The translations under genes were made by a program, and so were the position numbers. From positions 17,363-37,564 of the forward strand of contig MHFM01000053.1 in the NCBI GenBank assembly GCA_001804205.1: 20,202 bases of DNA, read 5' to 3'. This DNA comes from Omnitrophica bacterium RIFCSPLOWO2_01_FULL_45_10b (lineage in GTDB: Bacteria > Omnitrophota > Omnitrophia > Omnitrophales > Danuiimicrobiaceae). A model generated the notes under the pieces. The model was not told the origin of the DNA, ran no database searches, and was given only the letters and a program-made list of their open reading frames with translations. Below, one piece after another: positions 1 through 7,243 of the stretch (position 1 is its first letter; every line of letters begins with the position of its first letter).

Positions 1-635
1 TTAATTCCGCTAAAGCTGAAATCAAATTTCCCTTCTTGCTTCGGCTTCGTAAAAGAAAACGTCTTGGGATTTCCGTCTCGCGCAAGCCGGTCGATCACAG
101 GGCCGCCCGGATAACCAAGCCCTAAAATTTTGGCGACTTTGTCGTACGCTTCGCCAATCGCATCATCCACCGTCTCGCCTAAAAGATGATAACGGCCGCT
201 TTGATATTTCACCAAACTGGTATGTCCGCCGGAGACAATTAAACCGATGAAGGATGAAGGCTTTTTACGCGCGATGAAATTTGCTTCAAGGTGTGCCTCG
301 ATGTGATTAACGCCTATCATCGGAATATCGAGTGAAAAACTCAAAGCCTTCGCAAAAGAAACGCCGACAAAAATGGACCCGATCAAGCCGGGGCCCCGCG
401 TTACAGCGATCAGATCAATTTGCTTTGCATTCAGCCGCGCTTCTTTCAGCGCTTTTTGATAAACAAGATCGATCGCTTCGAGGCAATGGCGGGAAGCGAT
501 TTCCGGCACCACGCCCCCAAAAGGTTTATGCTGAGTGAGGCTTGAAGAAATAACATTCGCCAATATGCGATCGCTATTTTTTAATACGGCGCATGCCGTT
601 TCATCGCAGGAAGTTTCAATGCCAAGTGTATACAT
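1..635 (-). CDS. tsaD: tRNA N6-threonylcarbamoyladenosine transferase TsaD (partial, C-terminus outside window)
   Basis: TsaD (Kae1/YgjD, ASKHA fold) transfers the threonylcarbamoyl group from TC-AMP to A37 of ANN-decoding tRNAs in the cytoplasm, working with TsaB and TsaE. The reading frame starts at the ATG at 635-633 and begins MYTLGIETSCDETACAV, the family N-terminus. About 211 codons are visible. His111 and His115 in NHIEAH are the metal-binding pair, and the glycine-rich LIVSGGHTSL and KILGLGYPGGP segments follow. The frame is still open at the window edge (FSFSGI), so roughly the last third of a usual 330-340 residue protein is missing. It starts 2 bp after the stop of the yibQ-like gene and is the last visible member of the rsmA-gatCAB run. 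Identity is very secure. Confidence 0.97.
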   Translation of the reverse strand, partial: MYTLGIETSCDETACAVLKNSDRILANVISSSLTQHKPFGGVVPEIASRHCLEAIDLVYQKALKEARLNAKQIDLIAVTRGPGLIGSIFVGVSFAKALSFSLDIPMIGVNHIEAHLEANFIARKKPSSFIGLIVSGGHTSLVKYQSGRYHLLGETVDDAIGEAYDKVAKILGLGYPGGPVIDRLARDGNPKTFSFTKPKQEGKFDFSFSGI

Positions 636-637
636 GT

Positions 638-1588
638 CTACTTCAAATCCTGCAACCGGACAATCTCAATTCCATCGGCTTGTAGACCGGGCATAGCTTT
701 TTTAATCGCAGAAAGTGTGTTCTCTCGGTAATGCCCAATGGCAACGGCAACTCCCATTTGTTTTGCGATCTGAGCCGTTTCTTGAATACGTTCTGTGACA
801 TAATCAAAATCATCTTGATTATCCAAAAACACATCCCGCTTCAGCGGCGTAAGCCCCATCGCATGCGCAACATCGTGGCCAACTGAATCCGGATGTGTCA
901 TGCTATCCAAAAAGAAAAGTTGCCTTGCTTTCAATTCTTTCACAATAAAATACATGAGCGCGCGGTCCCGTGTAGCCCGCGAACCCATATGATTGTTGGC
1001 GCCCGTAACACCCGGAACGCTTGCCAAATCTTTGTCGAGAACGGCTTTGACTTCGTACGAACTCATATTCACGGTCATAAGGCCGGGACCCGGTTCGTCT
1101 TCGGCACTTTCGGGTTCTAAGGGAATGTGCAAAATAGTTTCGAAACCGTGCTGCTTTGCTTCTTCAGCAAAATATTTTGAATAAGCAACTTGAGGTAAAA
1201 TGGCGCAGGTTACCGATGGACTGATTGAAAATAAAAGATCGGCGTATTTTTTGTTGTAACCAATGTCATCGATCACAAAAACAATTTTTGGTTTTCCAAG
1301 CGGCTTGGCGATTGGCTGCTGTATTTTTTCCTCCTCCTTCGACTTTTCAAAAAATTTCTGAAAAGGCACAATGGGGACACCGGCGCTTGGAATTTGATCG
1401 GCGAAGGCGTTTTTCTTAAAGCCTTTCGATTCTAAAACATTTCGAACGGCCTTCGGATGAGCAGGGTTTCTGTGTGCCAAATAATAACCAAACCAAATCC
1501 CGATTCCCAAGGAAACGGCAACAACCAAAACAATGGGATAATCTTGAAAAAATTTTGCAAGCCCTGGTTTTTGATTCGATTTTGCCAT
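638..1588 (-). CDS. Divergent polysaccharide deacetylase family protein (YibQ/DUF610)
   Basis: This 316-residue protein has one N-terminal membrane segment (about residues 18-37), a linker rich in Lys, Glu and Pro (about 40-98), then a polysaccharide-deacetylase-like (NodB-like) domain. Seen in sequence: VFVIDDIGY with Asp107-Asp108, a HIPLEPE segment near 154, ANNHMGSRAT with His200, and a late IGHYREN segment. This arrangement fits the YibQ/DUF610 divergent deacetylases, which are predicted to act on envelope glycans; the substrate is unknown. The anchor would place the domain in the periplasm. It lies 3 bp downstream of gatB and 2 bp upstream of tsaD, so it is probably cotranscribed with both. 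No strong Shine-Dalgarno sequence precedes the ATG. The family call is firm, the enzymatic activity is inferred. Confidence 0.88.
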   Translation of the reverse strand: MAKSNQKPGLAKFFQDYPIVLVVAVSLGIGIWFGYYLAHRNPAHPKAVRNVLESKGFKKNAFADQIPSAGVPIVPFQKFFEKSKEEEKIQQPIAKPLGKPKIVFVIDDIGYNKKYADLLFSISPSVTCAILPQVAYSKYFAEEAKQHGFETILHIPLEPESAEDEPGPGLMTVNMSSYEVKAVLDKDLASVPGVTGANNHMGSRATRDRALMYFIVKELKARQLFFLDSMTHPDSVGHDVAHAMGLTPLKRDVFLDNQDDFDYVTERIQETAQIAKQMGVAVAIGHYRENTLSAIKKAMPGLQADGIEIVRLQDLK

Positions 1589-1591
1589 TGT

Positions 1592-3052
1592 TTATTTCTG
1601 CGAGGTTATCTTTTTCGTCAAAATTTCATTAATCATTTTAGGATTCGCTTTTCCCTGCGTTTCTTTCATGACTTGCCCCACCAAAAATCCGATGGCTTGC
1701 GCTTTGCCCGAACGCACTTCAGCCGCTACTTTTGGGTTGGCCTGAATCACTCGATCGGCAACTTCTTCCAGTAACTTTGTGTCGGTCACCTGAATTAAGC
1801 CTTTTTCTTTAACGATTTCTTCTGCCGATTTTTTTGTGTCATACATTTCAACGATAACATCTTTTGCGATTTTCCCGCTAATGGTGCCATTTTCGATTAG
1901 TCGAATTAAACCGGCAAGATGTTTCGGGGGTAAATTCGGCAAGTTTTTGATCGAATGTTTTTTAAGATTAATCAAAGCAAGCAGTTCAGATTGAATCCAA
2001 TTGCTAGCAAGTTTCGGATTGGCACCCTCGCGCGTACAAGCTTCAAAATAATCAGCCAAAGCTTTTTCCGCAACCAATACGTATGCATCGTAGTCAGAAA
2101 TTCCATACTGTTTGCGAAATCGCTCAAAACGCGCCTGAGGAAGTTCGGGTAAAGATTTTCTGAGCGCTTCAATCTGATCGGATGATACCGAAAACGGGAC
2201 CAAATCAGGCTCCGGAAAATAGCGGTAATCATGCGCTTCTTCTTTCGAGCGCATGGTAAACGTTTCTCCCTTAGACTCATTCCAAAGGCGGGTTTCCTGA
2301 ACAATTCGTGTACCTGTTTCAAGCGCTTCCGATTGCCGCTTGATTTCATAAGCAATCGCTTTGTGAACCGCTCGAAAAGAATTCATATTTTTAATTTCCA
2401 CTTTTGTCCCGAATGGCGCGGCACCTTTCTGACGAATGGACACGTTGGCGTCGCAGCGCAAACTTCCTTCTTCCATATTGCAATCACTGACACCTAAATA
2501 TTGCAGAATTGCTTTTAAACTGACGAGATATTGAAATGCTTCTTCCGGTGAGCGCAGATCGGGTTCTGAGACAATTTCAAGAAGCGGTATTCCAGCACGA
2601 TTGTAATCGACCCAGCTTCCGTCGCGCACTCCTTCATGGAGCAGTTTTCCGGCATCTTCTTCCAAATGGGCGCGCGTAATTCCGATTCTTTTTTCCGCAA
2701 GCGTACCGGCATCGCTTTTCAGCTCAATCGCTAAATGCCCTTTTGAGGAAACCGGCATATCGTATTGTGAAATTTGATAGGCTTTTGGAAGGTCCGGGTA
2801 AAAATAATTTTTCCGGTCAAATTTAATGCGGTCTGAAATTCGGCACCCAAGCGCGAGCCCCACCTTCATGGCAAGCTCAAGGGCTCTTTCATTTAACACC
2901 GGGAGCGAACCGGGCAACCCTAGGCAAACAGGACATGTATTTTGATTGGGCTCGGCGCCAAATTGTGCAGGGCATGAGCAGAAAATCTTACTTTCTGTCT
3001 TCAGTTGAACGTGAACTTCTAATCCAATCACAGATTCGTATTGGTCTGACAT
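1592..3052 (-). CDS. gatB: Asp-tRNA(Asn)/Glu-tRNA(Gln) amidotransferase subunit B
   Basis: GatB is the kinase and tRNA-binding subunit of GatCAB, which converts Glu-tRNA(Gln) and Asp-tRNA(Asn) to Gln-tRNA(Gln) and Asn-tRNA(Asn). The chosen start gives 486 residues beginning MSDQYESVIGLEVHVQLKT, the usual family N-terminus. Cys25, Cys27, Cys40 and Cys43 form the zinc site. The middle carries the KNMNSFRAVHKAI and YRYFPEPDL motifs, and a GatB/YqeY tail fills the last 150 or so residues. The frame stays open 10 codons upstream to a TTG at 3082, but that stretch lies in the neighbouring repeat, and the ATG at 3052 has a good GAGAGGAA ribosome site. It is separated from gatA by a 152-bp palindromic repeat, unlike the otherwise tight spacing of this run. 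Confidence 0.97.
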   Translation of the reverse strand: MSDQYESVIGLEVHVQLKTESKIFCSCPAQFGAEPNQNTCPVCLGLPGSLPVLNERALELAMKVGLALGCRISDRIKFDRKNYFYPDLPKAYQISQYDMPVSSKGHLAIELKSDAGTLAEKRIGITRAHLEEDAGKLLHEGVRDGSWVDYNRAGIPLLEIVSEPDLRSPEEAFQYLVSLKAILQYLGVSDCNMEEGSLRCDANVSIRQKGAAPFGTKVEIKNMNSFRAVHKAIAYEIKRQSEALETGTRIVQETRLWNESKGETFTMRSKEEAHDYRYFPEPDLVPFSVSSDQIEALRKSLPELPQARFERFRKQYGISDYDAYVLVAEKALADYFEACTREGANPKLASNWIQSELLALINLKKHSIKNLPNLPPKHLAGLIRLIENGTISGKIAKDVIVEMYDTKKSAEEIVKEKGLIQVTDTKLLEEVADRVIQANPKVAAEVRSGKAQAIGFLVGQVMKETQGKANPKMINEILTKKITSQK

Positions 3053-3058
3053 ATTTAG

Positions 3059-3066
3059 TTCCTCTC
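3059..3066 (-). promoter_or_regulatory. Ribosome binding site deciding the gatB start
   Basis: On the minus strand GAGAGGAA sits 6 nt before the ATG at 3052. It directly abuts the end of the 3067-3218 repeat. It supports the ATG at 3052 over the in-frame TTG at 3082, whose codons run through the repeat terminus. Confidence 0.7.
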
Positions 3067-3218
3067 CGTCATTGCGAGGCAACGTTTCAAATATAGCCGA
3101 AGCAATCTGACATGAAATGTCATCCTGAGGCGAAGCCGAAGGATCTCGAGATTCTTCGCTTTGCTCAGAATGACAGCTGTGGATTGCTTCGTCGGCCTTC
3201 GGCCTCCTCGCAATGACG
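3067..3218. repeat. 152-bp palindromic repeat (MITE-like) between gatA and gatB
   Basis: The ends are a perfect 13-bp inverted repeat: CGTCATTGCGAGG at 3067-3079 and its complement CCTCGCAATGACG at 3206-3218. A second matching pair lies inside: CGAAGCAATC at 3098-3107 and GATTGCTTCG at 3182-3191. The spacers between the two pairs differ in sequence and length. Sequences of this CATTGCGAGG...GAAGCAATC type are, from memory, dispersed palindromic repeats in many unrelated bacterial genomes. No coding sequence is carried, so any movement would need an enzyme from elsewhere. The element lies in the gatA-gatB transcript and would fold into a long hairpin. A second palindrome (3118-3175) is nested inside. 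Confidence 0.75.
3118..3175. repeat. Inner palindrome nested in the gatA-gatB repeat
   Basis: TGTCATCCTGAG at 3118-3129 is matched, with one mismatch, by CTCAGAATGACA at 3164-3175. GCGAAGC-like and GGATCTC/GAGATTC segments follow inward on each arm. It has a different terminal sequence from the surrounding element, so it looks like a second repeat family sitting within the first rather than an extension of the outer stem. Confidence 0.65.
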
Positions 3219-3247
3219 GTATCAATATTAAGCTTAACATTTTAGGC

Positions 3248-4675
3248 TCACAACTTTGGTACTTTCTCATGCCACTTGGTTGCTGATTCGTACGCTGATC
3301 CCGCACGGAAAATAGTTCCTTCATCAAATGGCTTTGCCGTAAGCTGCATTCCAATCGGAAGCCCAGCTGCACTGAAACCGCAAGGCACGTTCATCGCAGG
3401 AACCCCCGCCAGATTTGCCGAAATCGTATAAATATCGGAAAGATACATCGAAAGCGGATCACTCATTTTCTCTCCAATTCTAAAAGGCGGCGTGGGTGCC
3501 GTTGGCCCTAAGACAAGAGCGACTTTTTGAAATGCCTGATCGAAATCTTGCTTGATCAAGGTTCTGACTTTTAAACCTTTCAAATAATAAGCGTCATAAT
3601 AACCGGCTGAAAGAACGAATGTGCCGAGCAAAATACGCCGTTTCGCTTCCGCGCCAAAGCCCTGATTGCGTGTTTCAAAATACATATCACGAAGATTTGA
3701 ACTTTCATGCCGAAAGCCGTACTCAACTCCATCAAAACGGCCGAGATTAGAACTGGCTTCGGCAACGGCCACGACATAATAAACGGCGATGGCGTATTTC
3801 ATATGCGGCAAGCTGATCTCCGTTACGCTTGCTCCTAAATCCTGAAGAACGCTTGTCGCCTGCTTCACCGCTTTTTCCACTTCTGGATCAAGGCCTTTGA
3901 CAAAATATTCTTTTGGGAGGCCAATCTTAAGGCCCTTAACGCTTTTTGTAAGAAAACTCGTGTAATCGGGTACCGGCACATTGGCAGACGTGGAATCTTT
4001 TTCATCATGGCCGGCCAAAACATTCAATAAAATAGCGGAATCTTCAACGGTTCTTGTAATGGGGCCGATTTGATCTAAGCTTGAACCAAAAGCAACCAAG
4101 CCATAACGCGATACTCTTCCGTAGGTAGGCTTAAGGCCCACAACGCCGCAAAAACTTGCCGGCTGCCGAATGGAACCGCCGGTATCAGAACCTAAAGCGG
4201 CAATGGCCGTACGGCCTGCCACCGCTGCTGCCGAACCACCGCTTGAGCCGCCCGGGACAAAATCTAAATTCCAAGGATTGCGCGTGGGGCCAAAACAAGA
4301 GGTTTCGCATGATGAGCCGAAGGCAAATTCATCCATATTGCATTTTCCAAAAATGACGGCTCCCGCTTCGCGCAATTTTCGAATCACGGTGGCATCGTAA
4401 GGAGGGACGAAACCTTTTAAGATTTTCGAAGCACACGTTGTTTCCCAATCTCGAGTCACAATATTATCTTTGATGGAAACGGGAATTCCGGAAAGCGGGC
4501 CTTTGACATCGCCATTTTTTTGGGCGTGTTTGGAATCAAAATTGATGTACGTGTTTAATTTTGAATCGACTTGTTTAATGCGATCCGCAAGTGTTTTAGT
4601 AAGCTCGTCTTTTCTGTTAGGATTCTTGGCAAGAAATTCCTGGGCTTGTTTCAAAGTCAATTCGTAAAGTTCCAT
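3248..4675 (-). CDS. gatA: Asp-tRNA(Asn)/Glu-tRNA(Gln) amidotransferase subunit A
   Basis: GatA is the amidase subunit: it hydrolyses glutamine and passes ammonia to GatB. The 475-residue protein shows the amidase-signature Ser-cisSer-Lys triad: Lys69 in GIPVSIKDN, Ser144 in PGGSSGGSAAAVA and nucleophile Ser168 in GSDTGGSIRQPASF. The spacing of 75 and 24 residues matches my memory of characterised GatA enzymes. Length is normal and the ATG start gives the usual helical N-terminus (MELYELTLKQAQEFL). It begins 5 bp after gatC, consistent with translational coupling. Downstream, 195 bp holding a palindromic repeat separates it from gatB. Confidence 0.97.
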   Translation of the reverse strand: MELYELTLKQAQEFLAKNPNRKDELTKTLADRIKQVDSKLNTYINFDSKHAQKNGDVKGPLSGIPVSIKDNIVTRDWETTCASKILKGFVPPYDATVIRKLREAGAVIFGKCNMDEFAFGSSCETSCFGPTRNPWNLDFVPGGSSGGSAAAVAGRTAIAALGSDTGGSIRQPASFCGVVGLKPTYGRVSRYGLVAFGSSLDQIGPITRTVEDSAILLNVLAGHDEKDSTSANVPVPDYTSFLTKSVKGLKIGLPKEYFVKGLDPEVEKAVKQATSVLQDLGASVTEISLPHMKYAIAVYYVVAVAEASSNLGRFDGVEYGFRHESSNLRDMYFETRNQGFGAEAKRRILLGTFVLSAGYYDAYYLKGLKVRTLIKQDFDQAFQKVALVLGPTAPTPPFRIGEKMSDPLSMYLSDIYTISANLAGVPAMNVPCGFSAAGLPIGMQLTAKPFDEGTIFRAGSAYESATKWHEKVPKL

Positions 4676-4680
4676 ATCGA

Positions 4681-4971
4681 CTAGGCTCCTTCAATAACCT
4701 TTGGAACTTTGAAGAACTTTCCTTCGCACTTAGGAGCATGCTTGAGAACCGCCTCACGGATGTCGGAAAGCTTGGCGAAGTCTTTTCGAAACACATTTTC
4801 AATGGGAAGCACATGGCTGGTAGGCGGCACCTTGTCCGCGGAAAGCTCTTGAAGCTGGCTGACATAGGCAAGAATGCCTTCTAAATCCTTGGCCAGCTTA
4901 TCCCGCTCGGCCGGCTTCAAGTTTAACCGGGCAAGCTCAGCTATCTGATCGATATTTATCTTTTGTAACAT
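4681..4971 (-). CDS. gatC: Asp-tRNA(Asn)/Glu-tRNA(Gln) amidotransferase subunit C
   Basis: GatC is the small subunit that wraps around GatA and stabilises the GatA-GatB interface. The 96-residue product starts MLQKINIDQIAELARLNLKP and continues with an LEGILAYVSQLQEL helix and a PTSHVLP segment before FRKD. These are the family hallmarks (VEHIAKLARL-like start, then the LNxILxYVxxL helix). Length is typical. It lies 29 bp downstream of rsmA and 5 bp upstream of gatA, forming the gatCAB order on the minus strand. Confidence 0.95.
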   Translation of the reverse strand: MLQKINIDQIAELARLNLKPAERDKLAKDLEGILAYVSQLQELSADKVPPTSHVLPIENVFRKDFAKLSDIREAVLKHAPKCEGKFFKVPKVIEGA

Positions 4972-5000
4972 AACTTAAGTCCTTGTAATAAAAGGGGATG

Positions 5001-5876
5001 CTAACATATCCGCTCGCTCAAGTCAATTTTACTAGCCCCAAAGAGTTCTGCTAAGTGAAGAAAATCTTTCAGCATCAACTCTTCAGCGCGCATCGTCTCC
5101 TTAAGGCCGGCAGCATTTAATAGGGCTTTCACTTTCTCTTTTGAAATTTTGCCCTTATTTCCTCCGATAGAGAAACCATGGGTGAATGCGTTTAAAATAT
5201 TTTTTCTGCGCTCTGCGAAACCAAATTTAATTAAATCAAAAAGAATGGCCTCATTGACAGAAGAAGGAAGTTTTTGGCGAAAATCGATTTCAATCACCGT
5301 TGAATCGACTTGTGGTTTTGGAGAAAAACAATTGCGCGAAATTTCAAAGACGCGGCGCGCATCCGCATAAAATCGAACGAGAAGAGAAAGTCGGCCGTAG
5401 GCCTTGCTTCCCGGCTGAGCGAAAATTCGGTCGGCTATTTCACGTTGAATCGTCAAATAAACCGAATCAATCAGAGTGCGGTGGCTAATTAAAAACAGCA
5501 GAATGGGTGAAGTAATATAATAAGGAATATTGCCGGCGATTTTGAGCTTGTGCTTTGATTTTGCATATTTTTTAAGGTCAATTTTCAAAATATCAGCGTG
5601 AATAAGTTTTAATTTTGAAAATTCATCCCCCAATTCCCCTTTTAGAATTTTGATGAATCGTTCATCCTGCTCAATCGCAACCACTTCCGCACCACTTTGA
5701 AGAAGCAGTTCGGTGATGGCGCCTAATCCGGGGCCGATTTCAATGATGCGCTCTCCTGCTTGAGGATTGACAAGGGAAGCGAATTTGCGCTGAATATTCT
5801 CATCGATCAAAAGATGCTGGCCGCGAAAACCGCGGACAGAAAGCCCATATTTTCTAAGAAGTTGGATTTGATGCAT
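5001..5876 (-). CDS. rsmA: 16S rRNA dimethyladenosine transferase RsmA/KsgA
   Basis: RsmA dimethylates two adjacent adenines in helix 45 of 16S rRNA late in small-subunit assembly, using S-adenosylmethionine. The 291-residue protein has the GQHLLID segment (residues 19-25, matching the usual GQNFLxD with His for Asn), motif I IIEIGPGLG at 44-52, the acidic VAIEQD loop, and the catalytic motif NIPYYI at 116-121 (family consensus NLPYNI). FSPKPQVDST follows, then a C-terminal helical domain. It opens the gatCAB-yibQ-tsaD run. In proteobacteria rsmA usually follows surA-pdxA; here those genes are 8.6 kb away on the same strand. Confidence 0.95.
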   Translation of the reverse strand: MHQIQLLRKYGLSVRGFRGQHLLIDENIQRKFASLVNPQAGERIIEIGPGLGAITELLLQSGAEVVAIEQDERFIKILKGELGDEFSKLKLIHADILKIDLKKYAKSKHKLKIAGNIPYYITSPILLFLISHRTLIDSVYLTIQREIADRIFAQPGSKAYGRLSLLVRFYADARRVFEISRNCFSPKPQVDSTVIEIDFRQKLPSSVNEAILFDLIKFGFAERRKNILNAFTHGFSIGGNKGKISKEKVKALLNAAGLKETMRAEELMLKDFLHLAELFGASKIDLSERIC

Positions 5877-5925
5877 TAAAGCCGGTTCTCCGGGGGACGG
5901 TTCTCAAAGCACAAAAGCCGAAGGT

Positions 5926-6594
5926 TCAATCCTTCTGAATTTTTTGAAACGCGTAACTTCCCCCAAAAGCATACGGAATGATCAAATATAATCCGTAAGG
6001 ATAAATCGGAAAAAATCGAATGTCGTACATGATTAAAAAATTATCCATGGACCCGACATAGGCCAATAAATGAAGGCTGATATAGACATACAAAAACTTC
6101 CTTAATTTTTCGGGAATGCGCTGGCGCACTTGGAGTAATAGTATTAACGTCCATATACCCATAACTTGAAAAAACGTAATGTACAGCGGATAGAGAAGTG
6201 CGGGTTTCGGATAAGCGTAAAAATCGCGGTAAATGATTTTTCCCGTAAATAAATCGGCGAAGGTATTCAAAAGAATAAAAATAAGCGCGAGCCCATACAC
6301 CGCTTTAAGGGCCAATGCATATTGCTTGCGGCGATTTGATAAATGCAGCGTAAAATGGAAAAAGAAAACGGGAACCGCAATACAACCTATATGAAGAACC
6401 CATCCCCAAAGGCGGCCTGGAATCCAGCGCAGCAATTCGGCTTGCGTCGCCACGAAATAGGTCCAAAACGCCACCGCAAGCCAAAATAAACCGAACCATT
6501 GATTAAGCGCGTTCCGCTGCTTAAAAACCCAATAAAGCGAAACTCCAAGTGTAACAATGCAGACAACAAACGCAGAAAAAATGAAATGATTCAT
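5926..6594 (-). CDS. Seven-helix membrane protein, resembling the N-terminal sensor region of 7TM histidine kinases
   Basis: This 222-residue protein is almost entirely hydrophobic. By eye it has seven membrane helices at about 4-24, 33-50, 62-84, 93-116, 134-155, 166-185 and 197-216, joined by short basic loops such as HLSNRRKQY and VRQRIPEKLRK. The helix pattern and the opening residues, including the FGLFWLAVAFWTYF second helix, resemble the 7TM region found at the N-terminus of some histidine kinases and diguanylate cyclases. No kinase, GGDEF or other output domain follows: the protein ends KIQKD after the last helix. It is 28 bp downstream of the thioesterase gene and probably cotranscribed with it. 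No Shine-Dalgarno sequence is evident. Function unknown; the family resemblance is a judgement by eye. Confidence 0.55.
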   Translation of the reverse strand: MNHFIFSAFVVCIVTLGVSLYWVFKQRNALNQWFGLFWLAVAFWTYFVATQAELLRWIPGRLWGWVLHIGCIAVPVFFFHFTLHLSNRRKQYALALKAVYGLALIFILLNTFADLFTGKIIYRDFYAYPKPALLYPLYITFFQVMGIWTLILLLQVRQRIPEKLRKFLYVYISLHLLAYVGSMDNFLIMYDIRFFPIYPYGLYLIIPYAFGGSYAFQKIQKD

Positions 6595-6622
6595 TTTGGA
6601 AGGAAAGGCTTACTGGCAGGCC

Positions 6623-7105
6623 CTAAGCGGTAGTTTTGTTCCGCTCGCGCATGGACGACCGTTTGTTTTCCGACTCCGGCACCTGGTATTCTAAAATCGT
6701 TTCACGGAATGGCTCGGGAATGGGGATGAAATTTCCCTTATAATCATCGAATGTAACTCTTTGCCATCCCTCGTAAATTAATTCGTCTTCATTGTTGCGA
6801 TACATTCGAAATATCATATCGAAACTACATTTCTTTAAATTGGCGGTTTGCAGTTTGATTACGATTGTATCCCCAAACATTGCGTGACGCTTGAATTTGG
6901 AATGTTCTTCTACGGTGATCATATTGGCGCTGCCGCCCATCACGAGCATCATCACCTCTTTCCAGGAGGGAAAAGCCTTGATGAAAAATTCCTCACGTAC
7001 GACACCCTGCCATTTAACAAAATTAGCGAAATAAACCACTCCACCCATGGCGTTTGTTTCATTCAGATAGACTGTATGTTTATAAGTAAACTCTTTGCCT
7101 GGCAT
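6623..7105 (-). CDS. Hot-dog fold acyl thioesterase, enediyne/CalE7-like active-site segment
   Basis: The 160-residue product has a single 4HBT hot-dog domain. Its active-site region reads NETNAMGGVVYFANFVKWQG, then VVREEFF. In YbgC/4HBT enzymes the equivalent start is TDxxGVVYHANY with a catalytic Asp. Here the Asp is replaced by Asn18, and the WQG and RE motif with Arg37 follows. From memory, this is the pattern of enediyne polyketide thioesterases such as CalE7 and DynE7, which use Asn and Arg instead of an acid. No polyketide or fatty acid synthase gene is in the window, so the substrate is unknown. The last 20 or so residues are polar and probably disordered. A strong AAGGAGGAT ribosome site precedes the ATG. 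Confidence 0.8.
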   Translation of the reverse strand: MPGKEFTYKHTVYLNETNAMGGVVYFANFVKWQGVVREEFFIKAFPSWKEVMMLVMGGSANMITVEEHSKFKRHAMFGDTIVIKLQTANLKKCSFDMIFRMYRNNEDELIYEGWQRVTFDDYKGNFIPIPEPFRETILEYQVPESENKRSSMRERNKTTA

Positions 7106-7110
7106 TTAAA

Positions 7111-7119
7111 ATCCTCCTT
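7111..7119 (-). promoter_or_regulatory. Strong ribosome binding site of the thioesterase gene
   Basis: The minus strand reads AAGGAGGAT, a near-perfect Shine-Dalgarno sequence about 6 nt before the ATG at 7105. It is the strongest such site in the window and supports high translation of the thioesterase-7TM pair. Confidence 0.75.
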
Positions 7120-7164
7120 ATGAAGACGCTATAGTGTACCCTTAAAAGTGAGTTTTTGGAATGA

Positions 7165-7240
7165 ATACTATTTTCGCTCAAAGGCGCTTGACACGGCAAT
7201 CAAATATGGTATATTTACACTAATCCTATCGAAATAGTAT
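7165..7240. promoter_or_regulatory. Inverted repeats around the Rrf2 promoter, candidate operator
   Basis: Two dyads frame the promoter. A perfect one, AAATAT-GGT-ATATTT at 7202-7216, covers the -10 hexamer. A wide one pairs ATACTATTTTCG at 7165-7176 with CGAAATAGTAT at 7230-7240, differing by one extra T. Rrf2-family repressors commonly bind AT-rich dyads over their own promoter, so autoregulation is a reasonable inference. The upstream arm could also affect the divergent thioesterase gene. Confidence 0.45.
7188..7215 (+). promoter_or_regulatory. Sigma70-type promoter of the Rrf2-ABC transporter operon
   Basis: A perfect TTGACA at 7188-7193, a 16-bp spacer and TATATT at 7210-7215 predict a start near 7222, leaving a leader of about 22 nt before the ATG at 7244. 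That short leader shows no clear Shine-Dalgarno sequence. Confidence 0.65.
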
Positions 7241-7243
7241 GAT

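Noticed and set aside
3053..3082. Ten-residue N-terminal extension of GatB from a TTG at 3082
   Set aside because: The extension is encoded partly by the palindromic repeat terminus, lacks family similarity, and the ATG at 3052 has a good ribosome site.
5907..5940. Weak hairpin GAAGG-ATTGAA-CCTTC after the seven-helix gene as a terminator
   Set aside because: The stem is only 5 bp and no convincing T-tract follows; it overlaps the end of the coding sequence.
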